Positions 15,152 through 22,553 of a stretch of 37,644 nucleotides of DNA are shown one piece after another (position 1 is the stretch's first letter; each line of letters begins with the position of its first letter). Source of the stretch: Lacrimispora amygdalina. GTDB lineage: Bacteria > Bacillota > Clostridia > Lachnospirales > Lachnospiraceae. The notes under the pieces were generated by a model that was given only the letters and a program-made list of their open reading frames with translations, was not told the DNA's origin and made no database searches. The position numbers and the translations under genes were made by a program. The stretch lies in the NCBI RefSeq assembly GCF_003432035.1, contig NZ_QOHO01000060.1, forward strand, positions 1 to 37,644. The letters run 5' to 3'.

Positions 15152-15356
15152 GTGTCTTTTCCTCCTTCTTCTGATAGCGTCCAAAATTCAGTTCCCTGAC
15201 CAGCACCGTGATTTTCTCATCATCGTCCCAGTCCAAAGGAATAGATTCTCTCTGCGGCCCAATACCCACATGAAGGCACACTGCACCGCCTTGGATCTGC
15301 AGCAGCACATCAGGCCGTCGTGCGCAGACCATTGCCAGATTTCCAAGCTGTTTCAT
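15144..15356 (-). CDS. hypothetical protein, 70 residues
   Basis: The ATG at 15356 follows AGGAGG by ten bases. A TTG three codons earlier is too close to that site. The small protein reads MKQLGNLAMVCARRPDVLLQ and then VGIGPQRESIPLDWDDDEKI, with an acidic turn and a basic end. It overlaps the next gene by eight bases. Family unknown. A GC-rich hairpin (15383-15414) sits between it and the PcfJ-like gene. Confidence 0.55.
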   Translation of the reverse strand: MKQLGNLAMVCARRPDVLLQIQGGAVCLHVGIGPQRESIPLDWDDDEKITVLVRELNFGRYQKKEEKTHD

Positions 15357-15382
15357 ATTCTGCAATCCTCCTTGAACATAGC

Positions 15383-15414
15383 GGAGCCGGGCGTCTCAAA
15401 AGACACCCGGCTCC
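15383..15414 (-). terminator. GC-rich hairpin after the PcfJ-like gene
   Basis: GGAGCCGGG at 15383-15391 pairs with CCCGGCTCC at 15406-15414, and GTCT with AGAC inside, with one C/A mismatch and a four-base loop. No T run follows on minus, so it may slow or attenuate transcription, or protect RNA ends, rather than terminate fully. Confidence 0.45.
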
Positions 15415-15425
15415 CATTGTTTGTA

Positions 15426-17630
15426 TTATGCCGCCGCGGAGAGCGCCGGCACAGGTACATTTTCTGTTGCTTCCATCAAATCAGCCATCAGCACATCCAC
15501 CAACAGGTGTCCACACAAATGTCCGGTATGGATAATAACCTGATCTTCCCGCAGCTGAGCAAATTCCTGATTTCGTAGAACACGGCTGGTTTTTGCCAGT
15601 TCCCGTTCTTCGTCAGTCAGTCGCTTGGAAATTTCTTTCTGCCATTTTTTCAGAAATTTCTTGGCTTCCTCAATGTCAGCTTTCTGCCGGTCATACATGG
15701 TTCTTTTCTGTCGAACTGTCCCATCTGGCTCAATTTCCAATGTATAATAGGATTTCTCTGGTTCAGAAGTCAAGCGCAAGAACAACACATAGCTTTCCCT
15801 GCTCTCAATCCGTTCCCAATATCTCTCGACATTGCCAAGACAATGGTGAAGGTTCTCTCCCTCCAGTATGATATCTTCTATCCGGCAGGGCACTACCACG
15901 GTGTAATCCTTGTCCGCAAAAACATAAATATCACTGATAGACTGATAGATTTTTTCAATATGTGGATACTCTTTCAGCACCTCACCGGCACGGAGGATTA
16001 AATCCTTCTTCTGATGGCAACGGGCCACCAATTCATCGTGACGTTGACGCAGTTTCCTTGCCCGAAAGATAATCGCATCATTGGTGTCAATATCAAACCG
16101 CAGAGCCATAGAGAGATAGTCCTCCCATGTGGTAAGCATTTCTTTGCTGGACATTCTATTCTCTTGCATCTGCCGCCTCATGTAATTATAGACCTGAACA
16201 ATGCTCATCCGGTCAAGGATGAATTTCAGATCATCTACTTTCACGCTCTGACTGCAGAACCAAGCGATCACCTTATCAGGCAGAAGTTTCCCTGTGGATT
16301 TTTCATATTGAATCCACTTCAAAAACTTTTTACCGCCCTTATTTGCCCTCAGCCGTTTTAGCCCTTGGGCATCCGTTCCCAGCACTTTAGCCAGGTCACC
16401 AGTGCCATGTTTGCAAAAACACGCTTGAAATGAATATTTATCGGCCATACATTCCCTAACCAAATCTGAGAGTCCGGCCTTCGACAACTGTTCCAGCTGT
16501 GGCACCTCACGCAGCACTGCTAAGTATTTTTCCGGATCAATCATCTGCATATCCCGGATGCCTTCAATCAGGCCAGTACGGCACAATTCATGCTTTCCCA
16601 AATCGGGAAGTGTACGGCCATAAACCCGACCGGCATAGTCATACCATCCCGAAGTCGAACATAATCCGCAGCTGATCCAACGAAACTCAGTGTGTTTATA
16701 GTCGCCCCAATAATAAGCATGGAGGCCATGCCCATTCCGGCCATATATGACACGTCTGTTTTCCCTGTAGGAATACTCGGGCTTTTCATATTCCCCTTTT
16801 GAGTAGTGGGCAGAACCGGAAAATTCCCGGATCATAAAGCCATCCTCACACCGCTGAATCAGGTACATATAGGCACTTTTTGTATTTACCCTCCCGGCTT
16901 TACCAACAGACTTGAATGTAATCTCATGTCGGCAGCACGAACAATGCCCTTGTTTGTTATGCCGGGGATTACGAATTGGCACTTCCTTCTCGCAGTAGGT
17001 GCAATATCCACTATCAGCACCTTTCCGACTATACTGGTAAAAGATATAATTCTCCGGGATACCCACTTTGCGTACCCAGCGGTCCCAGTCTTTGGGCAGT
17101 TCCGGCGTCTGTGCCAAATCCAAATCCCAGGGGTCGGTTTCCCGCTTGTGGCGCCGCTTCAATTCATCCTTTCGTACTTGGAGCTGATACTCCAGCAGGC
17201 CGGTATATCCACCGTGCTTGATACCCAGGTAGTTCTTGATGGTAGCAAAGCCCTCCGGATTGATCCATTTCTTTTTTGCGTCACGAACATAAGAGGGCCA
17301 GTCCAGCATATCCAGCTTGGCTGTCAGCCATTTGTCCCGGTTTCGGTCATAGGTCAAAAACTCTCCTGTATTCCGGCAGACAAAAACCTCATAGGCTGGC
17401 AGATTTCCTCCCAGACGCATACGGTCTGGGAGGAAAAATGCAACTTTCAGGATTCCTTGCAGCGTCTGGCAACGCATATACAACCCATACTGGTAAATTT
17501 CCCGAGTATGTTGTTGACCACTCCAGCCATAGCTGTAAACCTCACGCTTTGGGGTATCGTCGGCTGCCATCTTCATCATTTTGGGTGTCGCTTTCAATGT
17601 ACGCAGCTTTTGTAATTCACCTTTTCTCAA
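15426..17630 (-). CDS. PcfJ-like protein with zinc ribbon
   Basis: The protein has about 734 residues from a TTG at 17630 that overlaps the upstream stop (TTGA, 17627-17630) and has AGGTGAG before it; another TTG 14 codons earlier is possible. A zinc-ribbon-like part reads YCTYCEKEVPI and then GHCSCCRHE (two CxxC pairs). The C-terminal PcfJ domain shows GENLHHCLGNVERYW, then VLFLRLTSEPEKSYYTLEI and VRQKRTMYDRQ. PcfJ-like genes were named from the enterococcal conjugative plasmid pCF10 and occur in many clostridial plasmids, phages and integrative elements; the biochemical role is not settled. Its PcfK-like partner is two genes upstream, supporting the assignment. Confidence 0.8.
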   Translation of the reverse strand: MRKGELQKLRTLKATPKMMKMAADDTPKREVYSYGWSGQQHTREIYQYGLYMRCQTLQGILKVAFFLPDRMRLGGNLPAYEVFVCRNTGEFLTYDRNRDKWLTAKLDMLDWPSYVRDAKKKWINPEGFATIKNYLGIKHGGYTGLLEYQLQVRKDELKRRHKRETDPWDLDLAQTPELPKDWDRWVRKVGIPENYIFYQYSRKGADSGYCTYCEKEVPIRNPRHNKQGHCSCCRHEITFKSVGKAGRVNTKSAYMYLIQRCEDGFMIREFSGSAHYSKGEYEKPEYSYRENRRVIYGRNGHGLHAYYWGDYKHTEFRWISCGLCSTSGWYDYAGRVYGRTLPDLGKHELCRTGLIEGIRDMQMIDPEKYLAVLREVPQLEQLSKAGLSDLVRECMADKYSFQACFCKHGTGDLAKVLGTDAQGLKRLRANKGGKKFLKWIQYEKSTGKLLPDKVIAWFCSQSVKVDDLKFILDRMSIVQVYNYMRRQMQENRMSSKEMLTTWEDYLSMALRFDIDTNDAIIFRARKLRQRHDELVARCHQKKDLILRAGEVLKEYPHIEKIYQSISDIYVFADKDYTVVVPCRIEDIILEGENLHHCLGNVERYWERIESRESYVLFLRLTSEPEKSYYTLEIEPDGTVRQKRTMYDRQKADIEEAKKFLKKWQKEISKRLTDEERELAKTSRVLRNQEFAQLREDQVIIHTGHLCGHLLVDVLMADLMEATENVPVPALSAAA

Positions 17631-18175
17631 ATCAAACTCACCTGCCTTTCTTTCAAGTTCACACCATACCAACGCCCCGGTAGTACCTTCCGGCCGTCTA
17701 CCCGGGCCAGGGCTACCTGAATAATATTACCTGTAGCATGGTCTTCTTTTGCAAAAGCAAGAATATCATTCAGTTCTCCGGTAGCGGCTGGATCAATTCC
17801 GCGCACCAGCGCATAGCCATTGCATGCCTCTCCCTTATCTTTTTGCACTTTAGAATTCCAACGCCTTTTGGGGTGATCCACCATATAGGCAAGACTGTGC
17901 AAAAAAAACTCTTCCTCTGTCAGCCTTTTAAGGATGTTTAAATGCGTGCAGGCAATTTTTGAGTCTAAATCATCCTCATCAATATCTCCGCCTGCTTCTA
18001 CAATGTAGTATTCAGAATCCTCCATATCGGAGTAGTACGTTAGACAATCCAGCGGATCTTCAGCGCAATGAAATCCATTGTCCCGGCAGTTGGCCATATC
18101 GGTCACATTCAGTCCCATATGAAACTGATAGCCGCGGCACACCAGTCCGGGAGAAAAGCCCTTGTATGCAATCAT
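17627..18175 (-). CDS. phage/plasmid-type protein with DUF7666-like N-terminus
   Basis: The protein has 182 residues. The N-terminus reads MIAYKGFSPGLVCRGYQF and GFHCAEDPLDCLTYYS, the pattern of a domain common in phages and mobile elements (now labelled DUF7666, to my knowledge), followed by the strand YYIVEAGGDIDEDDLDSKIAC. The C-terminal half is less typical, with CNGYALVRGIDPAATGEL. It lies between the PcfK-like and PcfJ-like genes and overlaps the latter by four bases. The domain's function is unknown. Name and function are tentative; the gene itself is clear. Confidence 0.65.
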   Translation of the reverse strand: MIAYKGFSPGLVCRGYQFHMGLNVTDMANCRDNGFHCAEDPLDCLTYYSDMEDSEYYIVEAGGDIDEDDLDSKIACTHLNILKRLTEEEFFLHSLAYMVDHPKRRWNSKVQKDKGEACNGYALVRGIDPAATGELNDILAFAKEDHATGNIIQVALARVDGRKVLPGRWYGVNLKERQVSLI

Positions 18176-18207
18176 TCATTTCTCTCCTTTCTTTGCTGCC
18201 AAACAAA

Positions 18208-19185
18208 TCATCCTGCTTTCGAGGTAGGCATACTCAGATCAAGCAGTGACATTTGCCCGTCAGGCAGCGCATCTTTTTTCTCTGGCTCCGGCTTTTTCTC
18301 TGCTGCTTTCTTCTCCAAAGCCTTTTTATTCTTTGTCTTAGTTGGAACGGTCCTGCCCATGTAGGGCTTTGGAACGAATTCTTCTTCCTTCTCCTTGTCC
18401 TCCTCGGCATCCGGGTCACGAAAATATTCCTCCGCCCACTGATAACACATGTCGTCTGGTATATCGCCGCCATATGTGCCGTTAGGTCCTTCTGGCGTCA
18501 TACCATTGTCCTTCATTTCCTGATGGAGAAATTCCATAGCCTTCCGGTTGATATAGTAGAAGCAATGGATCATCGTCTTACGTGGCAGCATCGTCAATCT
18601 GGCAAAAGCAGGGTCGGAAAAGCAAAGAGTTTGAATATACTCCGACACACATTCCTTCATGTTACGCCGCGTTAATCTCTCAGTAGCTCCACTCACACGT
18701 TTAGCAGAAGCCTCAATGACCTCTTCATCACCCATTGCAGCCAGACGGTCCAATTGTTCCTGTTCATCCGCCTTCTTGGCATTTTGGGCAGCTTCCCATT
18801 CTTCCTTGCGTTTGGCCTCTGCCGCTTCGTGGTCAGCCTTCCTTTTTTTCTCCTCGGCCTCGGCCTGGGCTTTAGAATTTACGGTATCCTGTCCGGGCTT
18901 GCTGTCCAATTTCGTTTCAGCCTCCAACTCCTTACCGCAGCCATTAGATTTCTCGGCGGGGCCATCTTCCAATTCCTCCGCCTCATTATCTGCGCTGTCC
19001 ATATCGTCGGAAACACCTGCCTGGAGGGCAGGCAATTCCATTTTTTCTTCCATCTGTTCAGGAGGCATGACAGGCAGTCGTTCCGCCTGTTCAAAAGCCG
19101 GCGCTTGCTCAAAAGCACCCTCGTCCTCAAACGGCGAATCTATGCCGCTCTGCATTTCCATATTTATTTCAGAAAAAACACCCAT
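18208..19185 (-). CDS. PcfK-like protein with long acidic N-terminal region
   Basis: The protein has 325 residues from the ATG at 19185, which has AAAGGAG; an upstream extension would run through a hairpin. Residues 1-150 are acidic, Ala/Glu-rich and low in structure, with a coiled stretch of AEAEEKKRKADHEAAEAKRK. The core (about 175-270) reads CVSEYIQTLCFSDPAFARL, then KTMIHCFYYINRKAMEFL and QWAEEYFRDPDAEED, matching PcfK-like proteins paired with PcfJ. The tail is Lys-rich and ends in a hydrophobic SLLDLSMP. It carries ERLPVMPPEQ and MELPAL, short motifs also seen in the annealing-protein candidate at 21182-22486. Function in DNA processing is inferred only from context. Confidence 0.7.
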   Translation of the reverse strand: MGVFSEINMEMQSGIDSPFEDEGAFEQAPAFEQAERLPVMPPEQMEEKMELPALQAGVSDDMDSADNEAEELEDGPAEKSNGCGKELEAETKLDSKPGQDTVNSKAQAEAEEKKRKADHEAAEAKRKEEWEAAQNAKKADEQEQLDRLAAMGDEEVIEASAKRVSGATERLTRRNMKECVSEYIQTLCFSDPAFARLTMLPRKTMIHCFYYINRKAMEFLHQEMKDNGMTPEGPNGTYGGDIPDDMCYQWAEEYFRDPDAEEDKEKEEEFVPKPYMGRTVPTKTKNKKALEKKAAEKKPEPEKKDALPDGQMSLLDLSMPTSKAG

Positions 19186-19205
19186 GATAAATCTCCTTTC
19201 ATCAT

Positions 19206-19255
19206 TACGAAAAAAGGCATGGAAACAGGATTGAAAATCCCATTCCATGCCTTTT
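19206..19255 (-). terminator. terminator-like hairpin between primase and PcfK-like genes
   Basis: AAAAGGCATGGAA at 19212-19224 pairs perfectly with TTCCATGCCTTTT at 19243-19255, and the minus strand then runs into six T (complement of A19210-19215). It sits about 30 bases ahead of the PcfK-like start, in the middle of the maintenance block. Confidence 0.7.
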
Positions 19256-19353
19256 GTTGATTGACTACAACACACAAACTATGTATGTTGTAAGATTTAA
19301 GCAGTAACAGCTAATTTCAGAATTCTACTTTGACCCTTTCTTGATCTTTTTAT

Positions 19354-21141
19354 TTATCCATTGTTCCCCTGTTTTTCCGACATCGGCTTTGCAAAGGCCG
19401 GGGAAAAACGACAAGGCACAAAGGTATCCATATCACGATAAAAATAAAGTCTTTGTTCCTCATCATAGAGCTCCATCACATCCGAAACAGCTAAACAGCG
19501 TTCGGAGTAACCTTCCTGCGGTGTACTGTACCGGATAAAAAGCAATTGTAAAATCTCATCATCCGGCAGTACCCGCGGTACACTGATGCTACCCTCGTAT
19601 ACCAGACGGTACTTTGCTGCAGGCGGCTGATTAAAGCCGGCTTTGTGCAGAGCCTCAATCCCCAAAAATGCAAAAGGAATGGTAGGCTCTGTTTCAAAAC
19701 TTAATTGATAGATACGAAAATGACGCTCACGGCGCTGGGTATCCAACAATTTTTCCAGCTCATCCTGACCATTCCTAAGAAAAACAGCATATTCGTCCTC
19801 TGCCAATCCCAGATAGGCAGTTAGGCCAACACCATTCTCCGGCATTTTGTGCCATATCTCAATGTTCCTGTTGATGTCATCCATGTTACAAAGACCTGAA
19901 AGATAGCGTGTCTTAAAAGTCATAGATTCCTCCTCTTTTTCCTGCATTTCTTTTCGACGTAACGCAAGCTGCCAGTCGTCCACACCCTTGTAATTGGGAT
20001 TCCAGGTCAAGCGGCGGCAGTTCATACCATGTTTTCTCGCCATGAGATAGATTTTCGAAGCCCCTTGAGAAATGGCCTTGTTGCTGTACTTATCTATATC
20101 AAACGCCTCCACAATTAGTTCCGTGCCATGCTGTGCCAGCAGGGCAAACAGCAGGTCCAGCCGGCTTACATTATTGGCTCCTGCGATTGCCATAAAAGAT
20201 AGGTTCATCAAAAGATGGGCAATATCCGCTTTAAGCAGTCCCTCCGTCACATAGACGGTACGGGCAAAGGGATTTCCTACAAAATGTACCGGACTGCCAG
20301 AGGTTGTGCCCATGTTCTTGGTCGAGGACGAAAACCAGATGTATTTAGCTCCAGCCTTGTCCGGTGGATCGTTTTTATCCCGCAGAGGCACATCCAAAAG
20401 AATCTGTATGCCGCAGATCAGGCCGTCGATCCCCCTGGCCGGAATTAAAATTCCGGCAGTCCTTCTGTTGAATTTAGCGCTCCAGTTTCCGCTCTCCAGC
20501 TGATAAAAACCGGGGACTCCCTGCACTGTACACCCCCTTGCAAGCAGCCGTTCTGTAAGAGACCGACAAAGGAACGCCGGCGGGGTGCTTTTGTAGCCCA
20601 GAGAGTCAATTTGCTCATCCGTCAGTCCACGCTTTGGTGAGCGCAGATGCCGCCTGTGCTGATCTGTCAGAGACAACATTTCAAACAACAGCGAATAAGT
20701 CTGGTGGATTTCCTGGTCGCTGGCCCTCTGCGATTGCGGTACTTCTTCCAGATCCTTTGTGCCGGCCTGTTGTGTCATGCCGGGGAGAGTGCTGACGGCC
20801 CGGGGTTCCCCATTGGAAACCCCGGCGCAGCCAGCGTGTTTTTTCTCCGCCTCATACCCCCAGGGTGGATCGGTTTGCAGAATATCGCAGATTTCCCGGT
20901 AAGCATCAGAATTGGTCGTGCTATTAAGCTTGGCATACAACGCCAGCATACCACCATGTTCACCGCAATAGTTGCACCGCCAGACATTCTTGACGTAATT
21001 CACGTTCATCTTGCCACGGCGGTCATTGCAAAAAGGGCAGTCCACATAAACGCTGTTTGCCTGTCTGCGCCGTATTTGCAAGTGCAGCAATTCCACCACA
21101 TCCATGATCCCGAAAGGAAAATCCCGTGGGTATGAGTCCAT
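19354..21141 (-). CDS. DNA primase-like protein: CHC2 zinc finger plus toprim-like domain
   Basis: The protein has 595 residues. The N-terminal zinc finger has Cys35, Cys38, Cys56 and Cys59 (VDCPFCND and then WRCNYCGEHGG), as in DnaG-type primases. The middle (about 200-390) is toprim-like with GILIPARGIDGLICGIQI, then YVTEGLLKADIAHLL and IAGANNVSRLD, as in the DUF3854 group of plasmid and phage primases, followed by EAFDIDKYSNKAI. It should make primers for element replication. The C-terminal 200 residues are not recognised; they may bind a helicase. A GGGAGGG ribosome binding site is eight bases ahead of the ATG. No replicative helicase of DnaB type is seen nearby. Confidence 0.8.
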   Translation of the reverse strand: MDSYPRDFPFGIMDVVELLHLQIRRRQANSVYVDCPFCNDRRGKMNVNYVKNVWRCNYCGEHGGMLALYAKLNSTTNSDAYREICDILQTDPPWGYEAEKKHAGCAGVSNGEPRAVSTLPGMTQQAGTKDLEEVPQSQRASDQEIHQTYSLLFEMLSLTDQHRRHLRSPKRGLTDEQIDSLGYKSTPPAFLCRSLTERLLARGCTVQGVPGFYQLESGNWSAKFNRRTAGILIPARGIDGLICGIQILLDVPLRDKNDPPDKAGAKYIWFSSSTKNMGTTSGSPVHFVGNPFARTVYVTEGLLKADIAHLLMNLSFMAIAGANNVSRLDLLFALLAQHGTELIVEAFDIDKYSNKAISQGASKIYLMARKHGMNCRRLTWNPNYKGVDDWQLALRRKEMQEKEEESMTFKTRYLSGLCNMDDINRNIEIWHKMPENGVGLTAYLGLAEDEYAVFLRNGQDELEKLLDTQRRERHFRIYQLSFETEPTIPFAFLGIEALHKAGFNQPPAAKYRLVYEGSISVPRVLPDDEILQLLFIRYSTPQEGYSERCLAVSDVMELYDEEQRLYFYRDMDTFVPCRFSPAFAKPMSEKQGNNG

Positions 21142-21181
21142 TGATTCATCCCTCCCTTCCTTAGCCCCTGCGGCTGATCGC

Positions 21182-22486
21182 TCAACCGGCCTTCTGCTCT
21201 GTCAGTGAGTCCAACATGACTTTGGCTGCTGCACGGAGGATATTGTTGCTGCCCTTGTAGCCGTAAAGGTAATATTTCAAGCTGGGCGTTCTTTCGTCTG
21301 CGACCCGGCCAATCGTCCAACCATTGCAGATTCCTGTGTCAACTTTCACATCCCGCGCCTCCTCATAAGTCATCAGAGCCGCAATGTCCTCCACCGGCAT
21401 ATCCTCAGTGTAACGGGGAACAGCGGCGGTAACCGTTTCCACACTCTGCGCCGGAATCGAGGCAGGAGCTTCTTGGGTTGCAGGCTCACTCGCCTCACTG
21501 ACAACGGAAGTGGATTCCGGAGCCAGTGCAGCAGCAGTGGTCACCAAACTGGTAAAGGGAATCGTCTTGCTTTCTCTGGAATCGTCTTTGTCTTGCGCCG
21601 GCTTTTCATCCGGGGTCGCCGGCAAGCTCTCTGCCTGTTCCGTTTCATCAGCTTGGACAACGGGCAGCTGTTTCGCTGCTCCGTCCTCCTTGCCGGCAGG
21701 GTTGACAGGAAGACTCTCCATCACTTTGTCCTGCTCCATTGAAACAACGGGCAGGCTCTCTGCAGCGGCAGGTTCTGATGTAGCCTCTTTGACAAGCAGA
21801 TGTTCTTCTGACGATTCTTTCTGCTCGTTCATGGGCAGTTTTTCCGCCGTACTCTGCACACCATGATTGGTCTCCGCATTGAGAAGCGGCGTTGTAGCGG
21901 CCACAGGCATCGCCTGTGGTGCTTTTACCGTTTGCGTAGGTACTTTCTTCTCCAAAGCAGGAAGCGTCTCTGCGGCGGTTCCTGCGGCCTGAGACGGCAT
22001 TTCCTTAACAGTAGTCTTTCCTTCCGTCTGCTTGCCGGACACCGGAATGGCACTGCCATAGCGTTCACTGTCTTTGCCCATACTCACATCTGCAAACTGC
22101 AGGCCAAATCCGGCATCCTGCAAAGCGGTACTCAAAGCGGTTTCCTGGGTTTCTTTGATATAGTTGGGTGTATCCTCCCGGGTCAGACTGGCGACAAAGT
22201 TGCTGGCCGGCTCGTTATCACTCCGGTCCAGAAACACCTTGGCCTCAAAAATCGCCATCTGGTCGGTGATTCGCAATGCGGTCACTTTCATGCGCCCATG
22301 GGGATGGGCCAGACGAAACCAGAGTTTCTGATAGCGCAGGTCCAGCTTCAGCAGATTTTCCTGCGTCTTTTCCGAGATGACCGGCCGCAAAAACTGCAGC
22401 GGGTCAAATCCTTGCACCTTATTCAACTGGGCCACTGCCGGAATAGTTCCATACATCAGGTTTTTCTTTTTTTCATTTTCGTTCAT
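21182..22486 (-). CDS. candidate single-strand annealing/recombination protein with repeated LPV motifs
   Basis: The protein has 434 residues; the ATG at 22486 has the better spacing to AGGAG. The N-terminal domain (about 10-135) ends in TPNYIKETQETALSTALQDA, a pattern like the 'Y-hh-E-T-x-A-hxRAL-xxhGhG' of Rad52/Erf-type annealing proteins. A long disordered Pro/Glu/Ala linker (about 150-370) has six spaced motifs, ETLPA, EKLPM, ESLPV, ESLPV, KQLPV and ESLPA. The C-terminal 65 residues form a small domain with VDTGICNGWTIGRVADERTP, reminiscent of DUF3820-type domains. Its neighbours, an exonuclease and RecD2-like helicase, fit a Red-like recombination set. The annealing call is an inference from weak similarity. 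Confidence 0.5.
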   Translation of the reverse strand: MNENEKKKNLMYGTIPAVAQLNKVQGFDPLQFLRPVISEKTQENLLKLDLRYQKLWFRLAHPHGRMKVTALRITDQMAIFEAKVFLDRSDNEPASNFVASLTREDTPNYIKETQETALSTALQDAGFGLQFADVSMGKDSERYGSAIPVSGKQTEGKTTVKEMPSQAAGTAAETLPALEKKVPTQTVKAPQAMPVAATTPLLNAETNHGVQSTAEKLPMNEQKESSEEHLLVKEATSEPAAAESLPVVSMEQDKVMESLPVNPAGKEDGAAKQLPVVQADETEQAESLPATPDEKPAQDKDDSRESKTIPFTSLVTTAAALAPESTSVVSEASEPATQEAPASIPAQSVETVTAAVPRYTEDMPVEDIAALMTYEEARDVKVDTGICNGWTIGRVADERTPSLKYYLYGYKGSNNILRAAAKVMLDSLTEQKAG

Positions 22487-22507
22487 GTTCATTTGCTCCT
22501 TTCGAAA

Positions 22508-22546
22508 TAAATAGAGACGCCGGGCGCAATTTCTGCACCTTGCCTC
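22508..22546 (-). terminator. hairpin between recD2-like and annealing-protein genes
   Basis: On minus, an imperfect stem of AGAGAGGC with GGCGTCTCT and inner GGTGC/GCGCC lies between the helicase stop (22554) and the next ribosome binding site, followed by ATTTATTT. It looks like a partial terminator or attenuator. No precise pairing energy was computed. Confidence 0.45.
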
Positions 22547-22553
22547 TCTTTTT

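Noticed and set aside
18659-19260. Long plus-strand frames opposite the PcfK-like gene
   Set aside because: They are Ser/Phe-rich mirrors of the Glu/Lys/Ala-rich protein on minus and have no ribosome binding sites.
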